Made by a program: the position numbers and the translations under genes. Positions 48,641-60,250 of a stretch of DNA of 64,000 nucleotides are shown here, one piece after another. Positions within the stretch are counted from its first letter, which is position 1; every line of letters begins with the position of its first letter. Source of the DNA: Chamaea fasciata (Eukaryota > Chordata > Aves > Passeriformes > Sylviidae); NCBI GenBank assembly GCA_029207755.1, contig JARCOQ010000012.1, positions 16,497,679-16,561,678 on the forward strand. Reading direction: 5' to 3'. The notes below the pieces were generated by a model. That model ran no database searches, was not told the DNA's origin, and saw nothing but the letters and a program-made list of their open reading frames with translations.

Positions 48641-51531
48641 TTAGCAGTGATGCAAACTCTGCCAAAGCAAAGCATCTTAGAGCAGGGAAAGAGGACCTTG
48701 TGGTACTGGCGGTGTTGGTAGGGCTGACCTAGAGATACAGGACTGCTGCAGAAACAGAGTGACTCAGGTTTTTAACCAAGTAGTGCCCAAGTCACCCCTT
48801 TTGTGTGATAAATGATGGCTGATAAAGAGTGACAGATCCAGAATTTCAGCCTCAGATAATGACAGTCTGCAGTCAGACTCCAGCAAGCTGTTGATGGGTC
48901 TGTACAATCTCCCAATTCAGGATTGTGCCTGTAGGCTCTGTAATAACTGTTTTGGCTGATGTCATTCACATTTTACTTTAGAACACATTATTACACAAGA
49001 ACAAGTAAAACACTAAATATTTAACAGCTCCTTCCCGCCACGTTAAACAATAAACATTTTTTCCATTTTGCAGGTGTACACTGCCTTTTTGGGACATACA
49101 GTGTGTGTACACATGAACTTTGCTATTTACCACATCCTCATGATTACAGCTTCCAAGCAAATGGTAAAGTACAAATAGTACTACAAATAATAATACTAAG
49201 CATCTTTTGATTTCAAACAGCTGCTCAACAATACAACCCAGGTGCTTACTAAGTCGCAGAATCTTATTTTCTTTTCAGGTGATAAGCTCTAAGCAGAGGA
49301 ATTTTTGAGAGTTCTGGAAAAAAAAGTTGTAATTTTGAAAATTAAACGTAGACTACCATTTATAAAGCAAGCCTTTCCCACTCTTCTTTTCTCATACTCT
49401 TTCTATAAAAAGTCATAAAGACAAGACAACCCCCACCAAGTCTAATACTGCATTTCTACTGTGCTCTTTTATTTACAATTTCAGATCCTTTGAATTTCCC
49501 CCATCTCCATTATTTTCAAGTCTTGCTACCCTTCCCTATACAAGCTGCTTTCAGTTTCCAAATCCCAGTTTTCTTCCTAAAGGCTGATAATTTTCCTTTC
49601 ACCGCAGCTGAAACTTGAAGGTATTCAGTGAGGACTGGAGAGTGGATTTCCAGAAAGAGGACACACACAAAATAACTCCGTCTAGACATACCCTTCTAAA
49701 GCCAGATTCTGAGGCTTTACAGCCCTGATGGAAGGTCCCTTTCTGAAATTAACCCTAATTTATCCTGCCTGCCTCCACAGCAACCTGTGGCAATGAGCTC
49801 CACACTTTCAGTACTGCTGAGCAAATGTGCAGCTGATAAACACAGACTTATTACTCACGTTAGTGCCATTTCTGTGCTTGTCAGTTTAGGAATGTGTCCT
49901 TAAACGCTTATGGGATATGCACATTAGCCTGACTTTATAATCTAAGACATGCAAATTGGTCTTTATAACAGTGTAAAATCCATTAAGCCAGTGGAGTTTC
50001 ACATGGACGTATGGTCTGCCCACACAGATTGAATTACAGGTTGAGGGCTATAATTGCAGCAAACAGCACATAATTACTGGAATGACACTCTCTTTGTTAC
50101 CTCTGAGCACTGAGAATATTTCCTATACTAAAAAGGTTATTCATAAAGACGGTACAGTTCCCTTGCAAAATAAACCAAGCCAAAAGTGAAGAGCTAGACT
50201 CAAGACATAGCCTATTTTTAATGCTTCCATTTATCAGGAAGTGACAGAGGAGTCAAAATTTCAAATTAGTAAAATAAGGTAAAAATGTATGTGAAACTTC
50301 AGTAGTGTCTGTTAGTTGCACTGTGCAATTGTACTCATCAAAAGCTACCCTGACAGCTTTTTCATTCTAAGTTAAAGGAAAGTATAATGATTTGTTTATA
50401 TTTGGAAGTTCTAAGAATTCTGTGTACATATTTCATTTGACTGTATCACAAAAGAATAATTTATTTCAACTACCTAACAAAAAGCTCCCAAACCTGGCTG
50501 TTTTAATATCTCACTCATTTCCTTCAGAATGTCTTTTTCATATTGTCATAAGATTTCCTGTCTGCAGCCCTGCTGCTGTAAACCTCTCGGCTGCAGCAGA
50601 CCTCAGCCTCAGAAATGTCAAACACAATGGCAGAGGGAGAAGGGCACAGAGTGAGCTGGTCCTGGGGCTCCTCTGCACCTCCTCTCTGGGTCACTGCCTC
50701 TGCTGAATATCCACATTTCCCACCACAGCCCACTCTGCTGGGCGTCCTCTGTGCTGTGACACTGAAGTTCACAGGGAAAAAACAGAATCCATCCAGCTCT
50801 CCTCCTTCTCCTAAACAAGAACAAAGCATAGGAGCTGTAAATGCATAGAAAGAGTTGCCTTTTGAAAGCTCATTTTTCTTAACCTCCACCATAAGATGCA
50901 CTTGCTAAGGACTTCTGGGAAAAACAAGAGTTTTAAAGAATGCAGCTGTATGTCAGAAAAAGTCTACGGGGCTGATCTAGGAATATGTTATTTTATTTCT
51001 TTTTTTTTTTTTAATTTAAGGATTACACTGACTATAAGCCAGGGAAGGAGAGATTCAGTGTCTTTACACTTGTTATGTTATGACATAAATACAGAATGTG
51101 ATGCATGCCTAATATTAGCTTTGATGGTAAAGGAAAATTCTGACAACTCTGAAGAGGAAGATTTGGTTTTAGCAGGCAGGTGTACAGAGCTTTCCCTGCA
51201 GCCTCCTCACAGCCTGGCTGGGGCAGACAGCTCATAAGGGCAGGGAAATATTTTCCTTTCTGACTAAGTTTCTTCTAGAAGAGGGAAGACAAGATTGTAA
51301 AAGAAGAGTTCAAAGGCAGCTTTCCAAAAGAGCCTCCCTGCTCCTTCCGGACCAGCATGGCCTCAGTGCCTGTCCCAGCCCTGACAGGGATATTGCACGG
51401 CAAATAAAGCTGATGTGCTGGGAAATCAAACTCAGACACAGATAACGTGATTGTATCAAGCACTGAGATGTTACATCGAGCTATTGTCTAGTAGACCTAC
51501 CAGGAGTTTGATTTTAATGTCCACACTAGAT
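48641..51531. other. Unique DNA, no gene recognised
   Basis: About 2.9 kb. The GC-rich patch at 50560-50850 supports overlapping frames on both strands (up to 125 codons, minus, 50524-50901) with no known domain. No repeat or RNA gene was recognised. Confidence 0.6.
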
Positions 51532-52016
51532 TGTCTGGTGTAGGAATGCACTGCACACCTGAGCAGGTGTTCCCATATGGGGAAAGGTTTAAGTTTCACC
51601 CCTTGCTGTGCTTATAAGGTAAGAGAGCCAGAAACTTCGATGCTCTTTTCCCCATAATTGGCCGGGTGCCAAGCAGAGATACCAGCTGGGCACTGGACCT
51701 GTACCTCCAAACCTGTTGCCAATTTCATTGGGCAAGGTGCCAAAAAAGCCCACCTGGACCATTCAGTACGTAAAAGCCTGCACAGAACTCAGCTCAGTGC
51801 TGTTTTGGACTGCCTTAGCCAGTGCAAGAATTCACTGTGTTCAGCTTATATTCCTTTTGTTTGATACTGTTTGTTATTTTTGCCATTATTAAAACCTTTT
51901 CTTTTACAAAGCACACCCGAAGATGTCTCACTATTATTTTAAGCCATTTCTTTTTGAGGGCTGGCCCCTCAGAGGTGACAGACCTTTGTGGGGTTTATCC
52001 CACCTGACGCCACGCA
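51532..52016 (+). mobile_element. Solo LTR, endogenous retrovirus family C, copy 1
   Basis: Begins TGTCTGGTG and ends GACGCCACGCA. A perfect AGAT lies on each side (51528-51531 and 52017-52020), suggesting a 4-bp target duplication. It carries a TATA-like TATAAGG at 51613 and ATTAAA at 51888-51893, in the right order for an LTR. The strongest evidence is similarity in the opposite orientation to 61440-61912. Shared words are AGCAGGTGTT(C/T)CC, CATTGGGC, AGCCCACCTG, GTGTTCAGCTT and TTATTAAAA, followed by GGGCTGG and TCAGAGGT near the 3' end. The copies are clearly diverged, so this is an older family than A or B. No coding region adjoins it. Confidence 0.75.
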
Positions 52017-52297
52017 AGATTCCATCAGTCTGATATTTTTTGTTTGCTGGCTCTGGCAACCTTTAGGCAAGCTCAAGTGCTTAGTTAGAGAAGTGTCCCT
52101 TTAAAAAGCACAGTTCAGGCAGCTGACTCCAGGCAGGTTTTTTCCCAAGGACCAGCCCATGGTGACAGGGTTCCAGGGAAGTGAGAACTGCGCAGGGGTA
52201 AAGCCCCCAGCTGGGGCTCTGGCTGCCCCCAGGGAGCTGTCCCTGAGCTGCAGGGACACAAACAGGGTCTGCCTGAGGAGAGGGAGGCTCCTCATGC
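52017..52297. other. Spacer between two LTRs of different families
   Basis: About 280 bases. The part after 52130 is GC-rich. No retroviral coding similarity or primer-binding site is convincing. It is probably ordinary genomic DNA that received two separate insertions. Confidence 0.5.
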
Positions 52298-52540
52298 TGA
52301 TGCCTTAAGTTGTAGCTTTCTGTTTTTCAGATTCTGTGCTGCCCAGGGGTGCAGTTCTGAGCCTCACATTCAGTGTTAGTGAGCTCTCATCACAGAGTAG
52401 GTGACAAAACAAATCCTTTTCCTGCTGGAGACCAAGGACAACCTTCAGGCCCAAAAGCACAAACAACAGTAGCTGGAGGGAGGAACAAGAAGGATGGGAC
52501 TTCATAAACTGAAACTGTAATTGGACAATTAAACCCCAAT

Positions 52541-52566
52541 ATGCAAATGGACCAAAACTTATAAAA
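52541..52566 (+). promoter_or_regulatory. Octamer and TATA box of family E LTR
   Basis: ATGCAAAT at 52541-52548 matches the octamer bound by POU-domain factors. TATAAAA at 52560-52566 is a canonical TATA box placed about 30 bases before the TCCATTTTGGG repeat. Together they look like an intact LTR core promoter. Whether it is active is unknown. Confidence 0.65.
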
Positions 52567-52589
52567 ATGTGAGACCTTGTGACCGGCCG

Positions 52590-52620
52590 TCCATTTTGGG
52601 TCCATTTTGGGTCCATTTTG
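52590..52620 (+). repeat. Tandem TCCATTTTGGG, 2.8 copies
   Basis: An 11-base unit repeated at 52590, 52601 and 52612 (last copy partial). It begins about 24 bases after the TATA box, so it would lie at or just after the transcription start of the LTR. Confidence 0.85.
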
Positions 52621-54246
52621 TGACTATTCTAAGTTTATCGTGGGTGCAGTCCTGGCCAGGCTCTTATACTGCTCAAGGTGTATCCTGAAGGCCTTTTAAT
52701 AAACATCTACCTTATTCTCTGGCTCTGTCCAGTCTCTGTTTCAGCCCTCCCAAGGCATCAGTGCCTGCACATCTGCACTTCCACACCTGGCACGGGTTCA
52801 GCTGGGTCGGAGCAGGGCTCAGCCCCATCCCAGTGTGCACAGCCCTGTGTTTCTGATAGAGGCGTCCTGCTGCACAGCAAGAAGCCCTGTAACTCACAGT
52901 GACTGGCACAGCAACAATTAATTCTGACATGCAAGGTTTTCTCACAGTGTGTGGGCTCTTTTAAAGCATTGGTAGTGATTTGGAGAATAGAGAGCTACGA
53001 AAAAGAGTGCAGCTGTTTCAGTTGCTTTTTAATGGTTAAAAAAAGACAAACAAATTATATGTCTTAAGTGACAGTCTATGGAGATTAATGGTAATTTACC
53101 TTTCTCAAACCTTAGCTTTTAAAAAATATTAAACAGCAGATTTGATACCATTCTCTGAAATCAAAAAACAATGGAAGCACCTGGAACCCTGCTGATTAAG
53201 AATACTGATTTCCCAGAACAAAAATTAGAGGCTGTAATTTGAGTCGGGCTGTGGGTTTAATAATGCTCACGTGTGATTCTGTTTCTCAGAGCCCAGGTTC
53301 AGCAGCTCAGGCCAGCTGAGGGCCTCGGTGGTGCACGGAATGAGAAACACCAGGATTGTGGCAGGCAGGAGAGTGCAGTGCAAACATGTGTCCAACTGAT
53401 ACCACTGCTGTGATTAAAAACATTGTAATATAAAACAATCATTGGGAGTTTACTTTTAATTTACTTTTTAATCAGCTTTATTTTAATCAGAAAATTGTAT
53501 CTAGCGAAGCTCATTAAATGACATCTATAAGGAAAAGGAAAAAAAAACACCCCAAAACTTACTACTTGTGTGGGTAGTTTTTTTGTAAAGTTTAGAGTGA
53601 GTTTGTAGCCAATGAGAAAGTTATAAGCAGAGAAGCCTCATGAAAAATGTCGGCTATGACACGGAGCTGGATGCAGCTCTGCTATGGCTGAGCTATCAGC
53701 AATGCCTTGCCCAGCTACGTAATTGATCACTTCCAATCCTGTGACAATGCCCTAAGGAGTCAAGGGAAGGATACTGCCATGCAAATTGATTTTCACCATC
53801 TGTTTACTGAATAAATATTTTTACTCTCTCCATTAGTTACCATCTGCAGGATAAGACCAGTCAGAATCTAAAACTTTATGTCAAAAAGCAAAGAGTGCAG
53901 AAGAGCCAGTACATCCTCACTAACTTTGCAATGTTCACAACAAAAGTCATGATAATCCTTCCATTATAAAGATACAAATCTACCAGCTCCCAAATTGAAT
54001 CAATTAATTGTAAATAGAATTAGAATTCCTCATTTAGTAATCTAGGTGCCCAAATTTTAAAAATCAGATATACCTTTTAGCACAGTTTAGTTTCACACTG
54101 GATTTCTGTTATACGTTACTGTAAGAAATTAGCAATGTTATTTGTATATAATAATAACTTTGACAATCCAAAAGGAAAAAACCCCAATGTGCTACACTAC
54201 AGAACTGCCAAAAAAATTTGCTTTCTTTTAACATGGCTAAAAAAAA

Positions 54247-54274
54247 ATCAATCAATCAATCAATCAATCAATCA
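54247..54274. repeat. (ATCA)7 microsatellite
   Basis: Seven perfect ATCA units after a short A run. Confidence 0.95.
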
Positions 54275-55202
54275 CTGAGTTACATGTAACCATATATAGT
54301 TTAGCAGGTTGATTCAGTAACTGCCCTTGAGAAAGTTAGTTAGCTGTATTATTGCTTATACTTTCAGTGTGGGGTTTTTTCAGGATTTCTAAGCTAATCA
54401 GGTTGTTCTTTTTCACTGATATTAGTTAAAGGCATGCTTACTTATCCTTGAAATGTTTTTACAATTAAAACATTCAAATGGTAATATTTTAGACACTAGA
54501 AAGTTTACCATTTCTTTCAACCCAAACATATTCTGTATTCTTTTTAGTAGGAAATACTGAGCCAGGAATACAAATTTAGCAATAATACAGCAGCACCAAA
54601 AGGAACATTAGAGGACATGGCACATGATGTCACACTGACACATTCTGTCAGTGCTAAAGGAGCACACACCAGCTCGTGCTGCCCACTCTGGAAAGCAGCA
54701 CTTGAGGGCTGCTTACCACTGGCAGCAATAAAAGATGTTTAATTGAGACACAGAACATGGGCTTTTGCAGCATTCAGGTGAAGAGCCACAATGATCAGCA
54801 CTTGTGATGCTTCAGACAGACCTACAACCCCTCCTTGCATTTCAAGCCCACAAAATTAGATTACTGATCCTGGTTCATAAATATTTAGGGAATCTTGTCC
54901 TTCTTGTGGCTGCACATCTATTTATCTGGTGATGTTTCTGAGGCACACAGGCAGCAGCAAGGCTGTAATCTCATAAAAATGCCATCTAACTTTCTGTTTT
55001 TTGCCCATGTTGTTCCCCAAGAACCTTTTCCCTTCTTTGCTCCCACCTGCTTCTCTGGCAGAGCAGAATATGGGTCAATACTGAGCGTGCATTCAATCCT
55101 TCTAAAAGGTGCACATACAAATTGGACAAGTGCAACTAACACAGAGCTGTGACCCACAAGCAGAAATTCACCACTCCAACACTTGGCTCTGGATATTTAA
55201 CC

Positions 55203-55264
55203 TCCTCTGTGTGTATGTATATCTACATATATGTATGTATATATATGATATCTAGATATCTATC
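55203..55264. repeat. AT-rich simple sequence with a 14-bp palindrome
   Basis: GTATGTATAT-type repeats lead into the perfect palindrome GATATCTAGATATC at 55247-55260. The palindrome probably arises from the repetitive TA-rich context. Confidence 0.75.
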
Positions 55265-57748
55265 TTTTTTTAAAAAAAATTGTATGTATGCACAATTTTA
55301 AAGGAATCACTAACATATCCAAAAAGATAACGGATCAATATTGATAGATAATGCTAATATAGGAATTTTATTTACATTTTGGCCAAAGAATGAAGTGTAT
55401 AACACGTACATAAATGACTCCAAAGATCTTCATAACCAGTTATGTAAAAAAAAAAAATAAATTAAATGAAACCCTGTAGTTAAATCCTTTAAAAGGCTGT
55501 AACACTGGCATATTTACCAGAATACTCTCTGGAACAGTTGCACCCATTTTAAAAGCCAAGAGCAAGCGGATTTACATTTTTTAAAGGTCTAAAGGGGTCA
55601 GACTACTTCAGTGCTTCTTGGAATCCATAGTCTGCTGTTTGCCACTGCTGGATCCAACTCTTACAAAACTGCATGAGAAAGGTGACTGTTTTATTCTCTT
55701 GACATCTGGATCTACTCTTCTTCAAGTGCATTTTAAATGGGAAAGAATAAGCTTTGCAAGATGTGTCAATGTACAGCAAATATATACTGAAGAACAAAAT
55801 ATTCAAATTCAGCTGACCAAAGGGAACAAGCTCTGAAATGATAAAGGAATTTTCACATCTCATGGACCTTCATTAACCAGGCCCTGAAAGTTCTCACACT
55901 CTCTGTAGGTCTTGGATTGAAAGCTGATTGAATAATGAGGGAAGATGCAAAACAGAGTTAAAAGAAATAAGGAAAATTGGACTTCAGAGGGACTGAGAAA
56001 TAAATGTTCTGCAGTGGAAGGGGAAAAAATGGCAGTTTAATCTTCAGCAGCAATTAGTTTTGTTCATAATGAAGAAATACATCGTATCTGAAATCTGGAT
56101 CAAAAGATCACTTAGCCACCTCTGTAAGATCAAGTCTAAGTAAAGCTCACAGTTTCACTGGGACTTTTTAACAAAAAATCAAACCATCATAAATCCCCAA
56201 CCCCAAAAGAACCTGAGTAAACACAGGAAGAGATCTTTGGGGTTTTTTGCTCCTTTTCTACCCAGCCTTCTTTTTCTTCCATATATTGCTGGAATACATG
56301 GCTCTAACTTACTGCATTGCATTCACTAAGCTCAAGATCTGTTGGAGCGATATCATACATCTTGAATATCATATTCTTAAAGATGTCAAACCATATTTTC
56401 TTTTCTTATGAACGATTTCTGAAAGAAAAATTAATCATAAACTGCTGCATAAAAAAGGAAAAAAAAGAAAGTCTTCTCTGCATGACCCCAGATGCACCTG
56501 ATGTTTCTTCAGGTAAATTAATTCTGATTACTAAATGGTTACTAAATGGCAAACCCACTCTTGCTGTTTCCTTCCAAATGCACGCACAAGGCTCTGGCCA
56601 CTGCTGGAACTCTAATTAACATGGTCCATGAACAGAACAAGGCCAGAAGGAAAACAGACTGTGGTTTAAAAGAGTGTCTAAATATATACTTCCCCCCACC
56701 CCTGTTAGACGTGTTAACTAGTTTCTCTTTAAGCTCTTCAAATACCCTTTTTATGACCAACTTTTTTTTTCTGAAAAATGCTCATTAGTTGAGGCTTTTG
56801 ACAATATCATACATGTTCCCCTCTTTGCAATTTCTCCCACAAGTTCTTCATTTAGTAGAGAAACCAATTTTTAACAGCTTGTATTTTGCCATTACAAAAT
56901 TCCTAAACTTCAACTTGCCTCATTGGAACGCCCGGTCTGAAAATAATAGTTTAACTCACAAATAAACAGCTCCTCAAATAAGCTTACATTGGGGTGGAAG
57001 ACTGTTTTATTTTAACTGATTTCTGCTTGTAATTGAAACCCTTTCTCCGTGGTAAATCTACTTTTGAGATAATCGTATTGAGGAGGAATAGAGGGCTGCA
57101 ATAATGTTATTCTTCTGGCCTTGAAAGACTATTTAAATCTTTTTTACAACATGATATAGGCCAAATTGGATTGGGTGGTATGTAGGGGGGTTACCACGTG
57201 GCCCCCACACATCATCCCATTAATCACACTCTAACCTTTCAAGCTGTTCTGCACCCTCTCCTCACACGTTGCTGCCAGATTTTTCAGCGAAGCACAGCGT
57301 GAGGAACCAGATGGAACCTGGTGGTTTCAAAGGTGGCAATTGCACCTCTTTGAAGCTGTACACGGGAAGCTTTTGGAAGGTTCAGTTTCTGAGGCTTAGA
57401 GCAGTGCAACCCTTTGCCCTGAGAACTGAATTGAGAACCTGACGTGAGGCGGCCTCCAGACTCGTTTCTGTTTGCCACAGAGAGAGTCTGACAATTTGTT
57501 GTTTTATTAAAAGTGGCTCTGATGACGAGGAGAGGAGGGTGAGTGAAGTGAACAGCAACAAAGAGTGGAAATGCAGCAGGGAGGGGCGAGCAGAGGGGTT
57601 ATGGGCTCACACCTGTGCAGCTTTGGCCATTCCTCAGCAGCTGCTTGGTGTAGATGAGCAGCCAGGCTCCTGTCTGAGGTGTCCACCCCAGTCTGTGTGG
57701 GCTGGGCCCTCCCTCTGCCTCCCCACACTGCTGAGGAGCTCACCTGGG

Positions 57749-57770
57749 GCAGGTGCCTGGGGGCACCTGC
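57749..57770. other. GC-rich hairpin, 9-bp arms
   Basis: GCAGGTGCC and GGCACCTGC are exact reverse complements around a 4-base TGGG loop. It lies in a GC-rich patch. Both arms contain CACCTG/CAGGTG E-box words. Confidence 0.7.
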
Positions 57771-60010
57771 AGGCTGAGCTCGGGCTCAGGCCAGGTCAAG
57801 CTGTACCTTTAAGTTTAAAATAAAGAGAGAGAGGAATTTTGGAGTTTATTCATCTCTAGCACCAGCTGAGGAAGCTTCTAAGATCATGATTTTGGACTCG
57901 TGGGGAATCTGGGTATTTGAGTCCCATTTACAAGTCTACATCTTTCTTTGGATCTGCCCCCAAAGCCATTTAGCACAACTAAAGATTTACAATTCCTTGT
58001 GTGGATTGTTATTTTTGATCATAACCTCTGCTTGGAGAGACCAGAGAGTTAACTGAGAAAAATTTTCCTTGTGGAAGAGAAATGGGAATGGTGAAACAAA
58101 ATGGGCAGCCAGCTCTTTTTAATTTACACATAACTAATACTAAAATGCTATGTAGTGTCTGATTAGTAAGAAACAAATTCAACCAATTATAAGACATGGT
58201 GTAAATGTTCTTTCCCTGATTCCCTTGAGCAACTTGCTCCCGGTGATTAATTGCAATAGCATTCCACATTCAGACAGACTTAAACCCGTGCATAATCTTA
58301 TGAAAAATTTGGTTCTGAATTGTGCAGAGGTCAAATTACTGTTCAGACTAATGATTCGTTACGTATTTGCTCAACTCCAGTTTATTGTGCCATGGCACCT
58401 AATGGCAAGGGCCTACATTTATATGTTAAGAGAAAAAGCAAAGATTTTGAACAGAAACCTGTAGGAAGTAGCATTTCTAGGGCTGCTGTGCACGGTCCTT
58501 TTTTTATTTAAATCGATGGGTCAGTGACCTCCATCATCATCGTGCCTGGGCTCAGTGTTCCACTGTGCAGCACAATCTCTTGATTGAGAAGAGCTATTAG
58601 AAAATTCAGCTGGCTGAGAAATCTGACCTGCTGAACACTCTGAGGTACTTTATAATCAAATAAATGATCACATATATTCTCTGCTGACAGCTTATGGCTG
58701 TGATTGCAGAACTGCTGGATTTTGTTAATGTGCCCACAGCTCTTTAATGAATTGTTTCTTCACTTTCTGATTTGACTTCTTTAACAAATTTATCTTACTT
58801 TAATATTTTTCAGGGCTGTAATCAAAGTCGGTGCTCCAAATTTCAGCACTGCAAATTTCTCCCACTACGTGTTCCCAGAATTCCCTTCATAAATGGTTTT
58901 TCAGCATTTATAACTCATATATTGTATTTGGAACTTTTCTGGTTTGGTTTTGGTTTTGTATGTTTCTTTGGGATTTGTTTCTCTTTTTTATTTATAAATT
59001 CTGAATTGTTGCAGATGAGCTCAGACTTCACCTTTCAATTCACACAGGGTTTCTCAAATATATATGAATGTAAATGAGGCAATAATAAAGTATCTTCTTC
59101 TGATCCTTACATATTGACTGCTTTTCTATCCCTTTATTTGCAACAACATTTCAAAAAGCATATAATTATCAGAACTATGAAGCATGGATTTATTTCAAGT
59201 TGCTGCTCCATGTTTTGAATTAGGCAATCTCTATTTAGCCTGACACATAGATTTGCTGTTACCCTGTTTGTGCTCGTACCCTCACAGCATCAGAACACAC
59301 AAAAGAAAGTCCAAAGCTTTGAGATTAAATGGCAGCATCACCTTCTTCCCCAAAAAGTGCTGGAATCGTTAATGAAGCTGAGTTGTACCTTTGAGCTTCA
59401 TTTACCCTTTATCTTTGATGCAAACAGGACAAGCAGAAAGTCTTGCTTTAAAAGACACACATTTGGCTGCTATAGGGAAAGGAAGGGACACTGATCTAAG
59501 ATATATTAAAAACTCCATTCTGTTCTTGTTAAACATTATGATTTACCACTGGAAGGAGCTAGAGTAATGATGTTGAATCACTGAAGAAACAAGCACAGGG
59601 CCAGCAAAATGGTTAAATAATCTGTGAGAAAAGGAAAAAGAGAATCAGTGTCTTACCTGAGAGAAAGAAGGAGTCAGTTATTTTCTGAGATGCAGAGAGC
59701 TGTGGTTCTGATTTAGAAACTCTTATGTATGAAAAATGGGTCGTGTGAAAAGCAAGTCTGATAACTTTAAAATGGAAATTATTTTCTGTTAAAAAATAAA
59801 TTATGTGGGTGGAAACAGAGGGAAGTTAGCAGAAAGAGAGAGCCACTCAGATAAAACAGATTGTCTGTCTCGCTCGGTGAGGCTACAAGGTCACACACAG
59901 GGACTGTTACCTTGGTGAGAAAGTGACTCACTTTATTAAGCATATTTTAAGGTTGTTTGTTTAAAACTCATGACTTTCATCAGTATGATGGAAATAATAG
60001 AAAGTTTTTC

Positions 60011-60250
60011 CCCTTCCCTTCCCTTCCCTTCCCTTCCCTTCCCTTCCCTTCCCTTCCCTTCCCTTCCCTTCCCTTCCCTTCCCTTCCCTTCCCTTCCCTT
60101 CCCTTCCCTTCCCTTCCCTTCCCTTCCCTTCCCTTCCCTTCCCTTCCCTTCCCTTCCCTTCCCTTCCCTTCCCTTCCCTTCCCTTCCCTTCCCTTCCCTT
60201 CCCTTCCCTTCCCTTCCCTTCCCTTCCCTTCCCTTCCCTTCCCTTCCCTT
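60011..60250. repeat. Pure (CCCTT)48 pentanucleotide satellite
   Basis: Forty-eight uninterrupted CCCTT units occupy exactly 240 bases, with a few partial units at the edges. The minus strand reads (AAGGG)n. A pentamer has no internal stop in any frame here, so all reading frames stay open and read as a repeating five-residue peptide. These frames are artefacts. The pure purine/pyrimidine strand asymmetry can adopt triplex (H-DNA) structures, and the G-rich strand can form quadruplex-like folds. The absence of interruptions suggests recent expansion. Confidence 0.97.

Larger units (their letters stand above)
52298..52760 (+). mobile_element. Solo LTR, endogenous retrovirus family E
   Basis: The ends are a perfect 9-bp inverted repeat, TGATGCCTT and AAGGCATCA. 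Flanks ATGC (52294-52297) and GTGC (52761-52764) agree at three of four positions. Promoter-like signals are in the expected order: an ATGCAAAT octamer at 52541-52548, a TATAAAA box at 52560-52566, a short direct repeat where transcription would start, and AATAAA at 52698-52703. Total length of 463 bp is typical of a gammaretrovirus-like LTR. Four-base duplications also fit that class, but the class assignment is inference. No internal region is present on either side. Confidence 0.85.
52761..60010. other. Seven kilobases of mostly unique DNA, no gene recognised
   Basis: No exon or interspersed repeat was recognised; the longest open frames are about 100 codons. Simple sequence includes (ATCA)7 at 54247-54274 and an AT-rich patch at 55203-55264. 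A GC-rich patch at 57540-57790 is followed by AATAAAG near 57819, which could be a transcript end but has no other support. A CACGTG E-box inside CCACGTGG lies near 57197. Decayed LTR sequence before the CCCTT array (59820-59990) is possible but not demonstrable. Confidence 0.55.
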
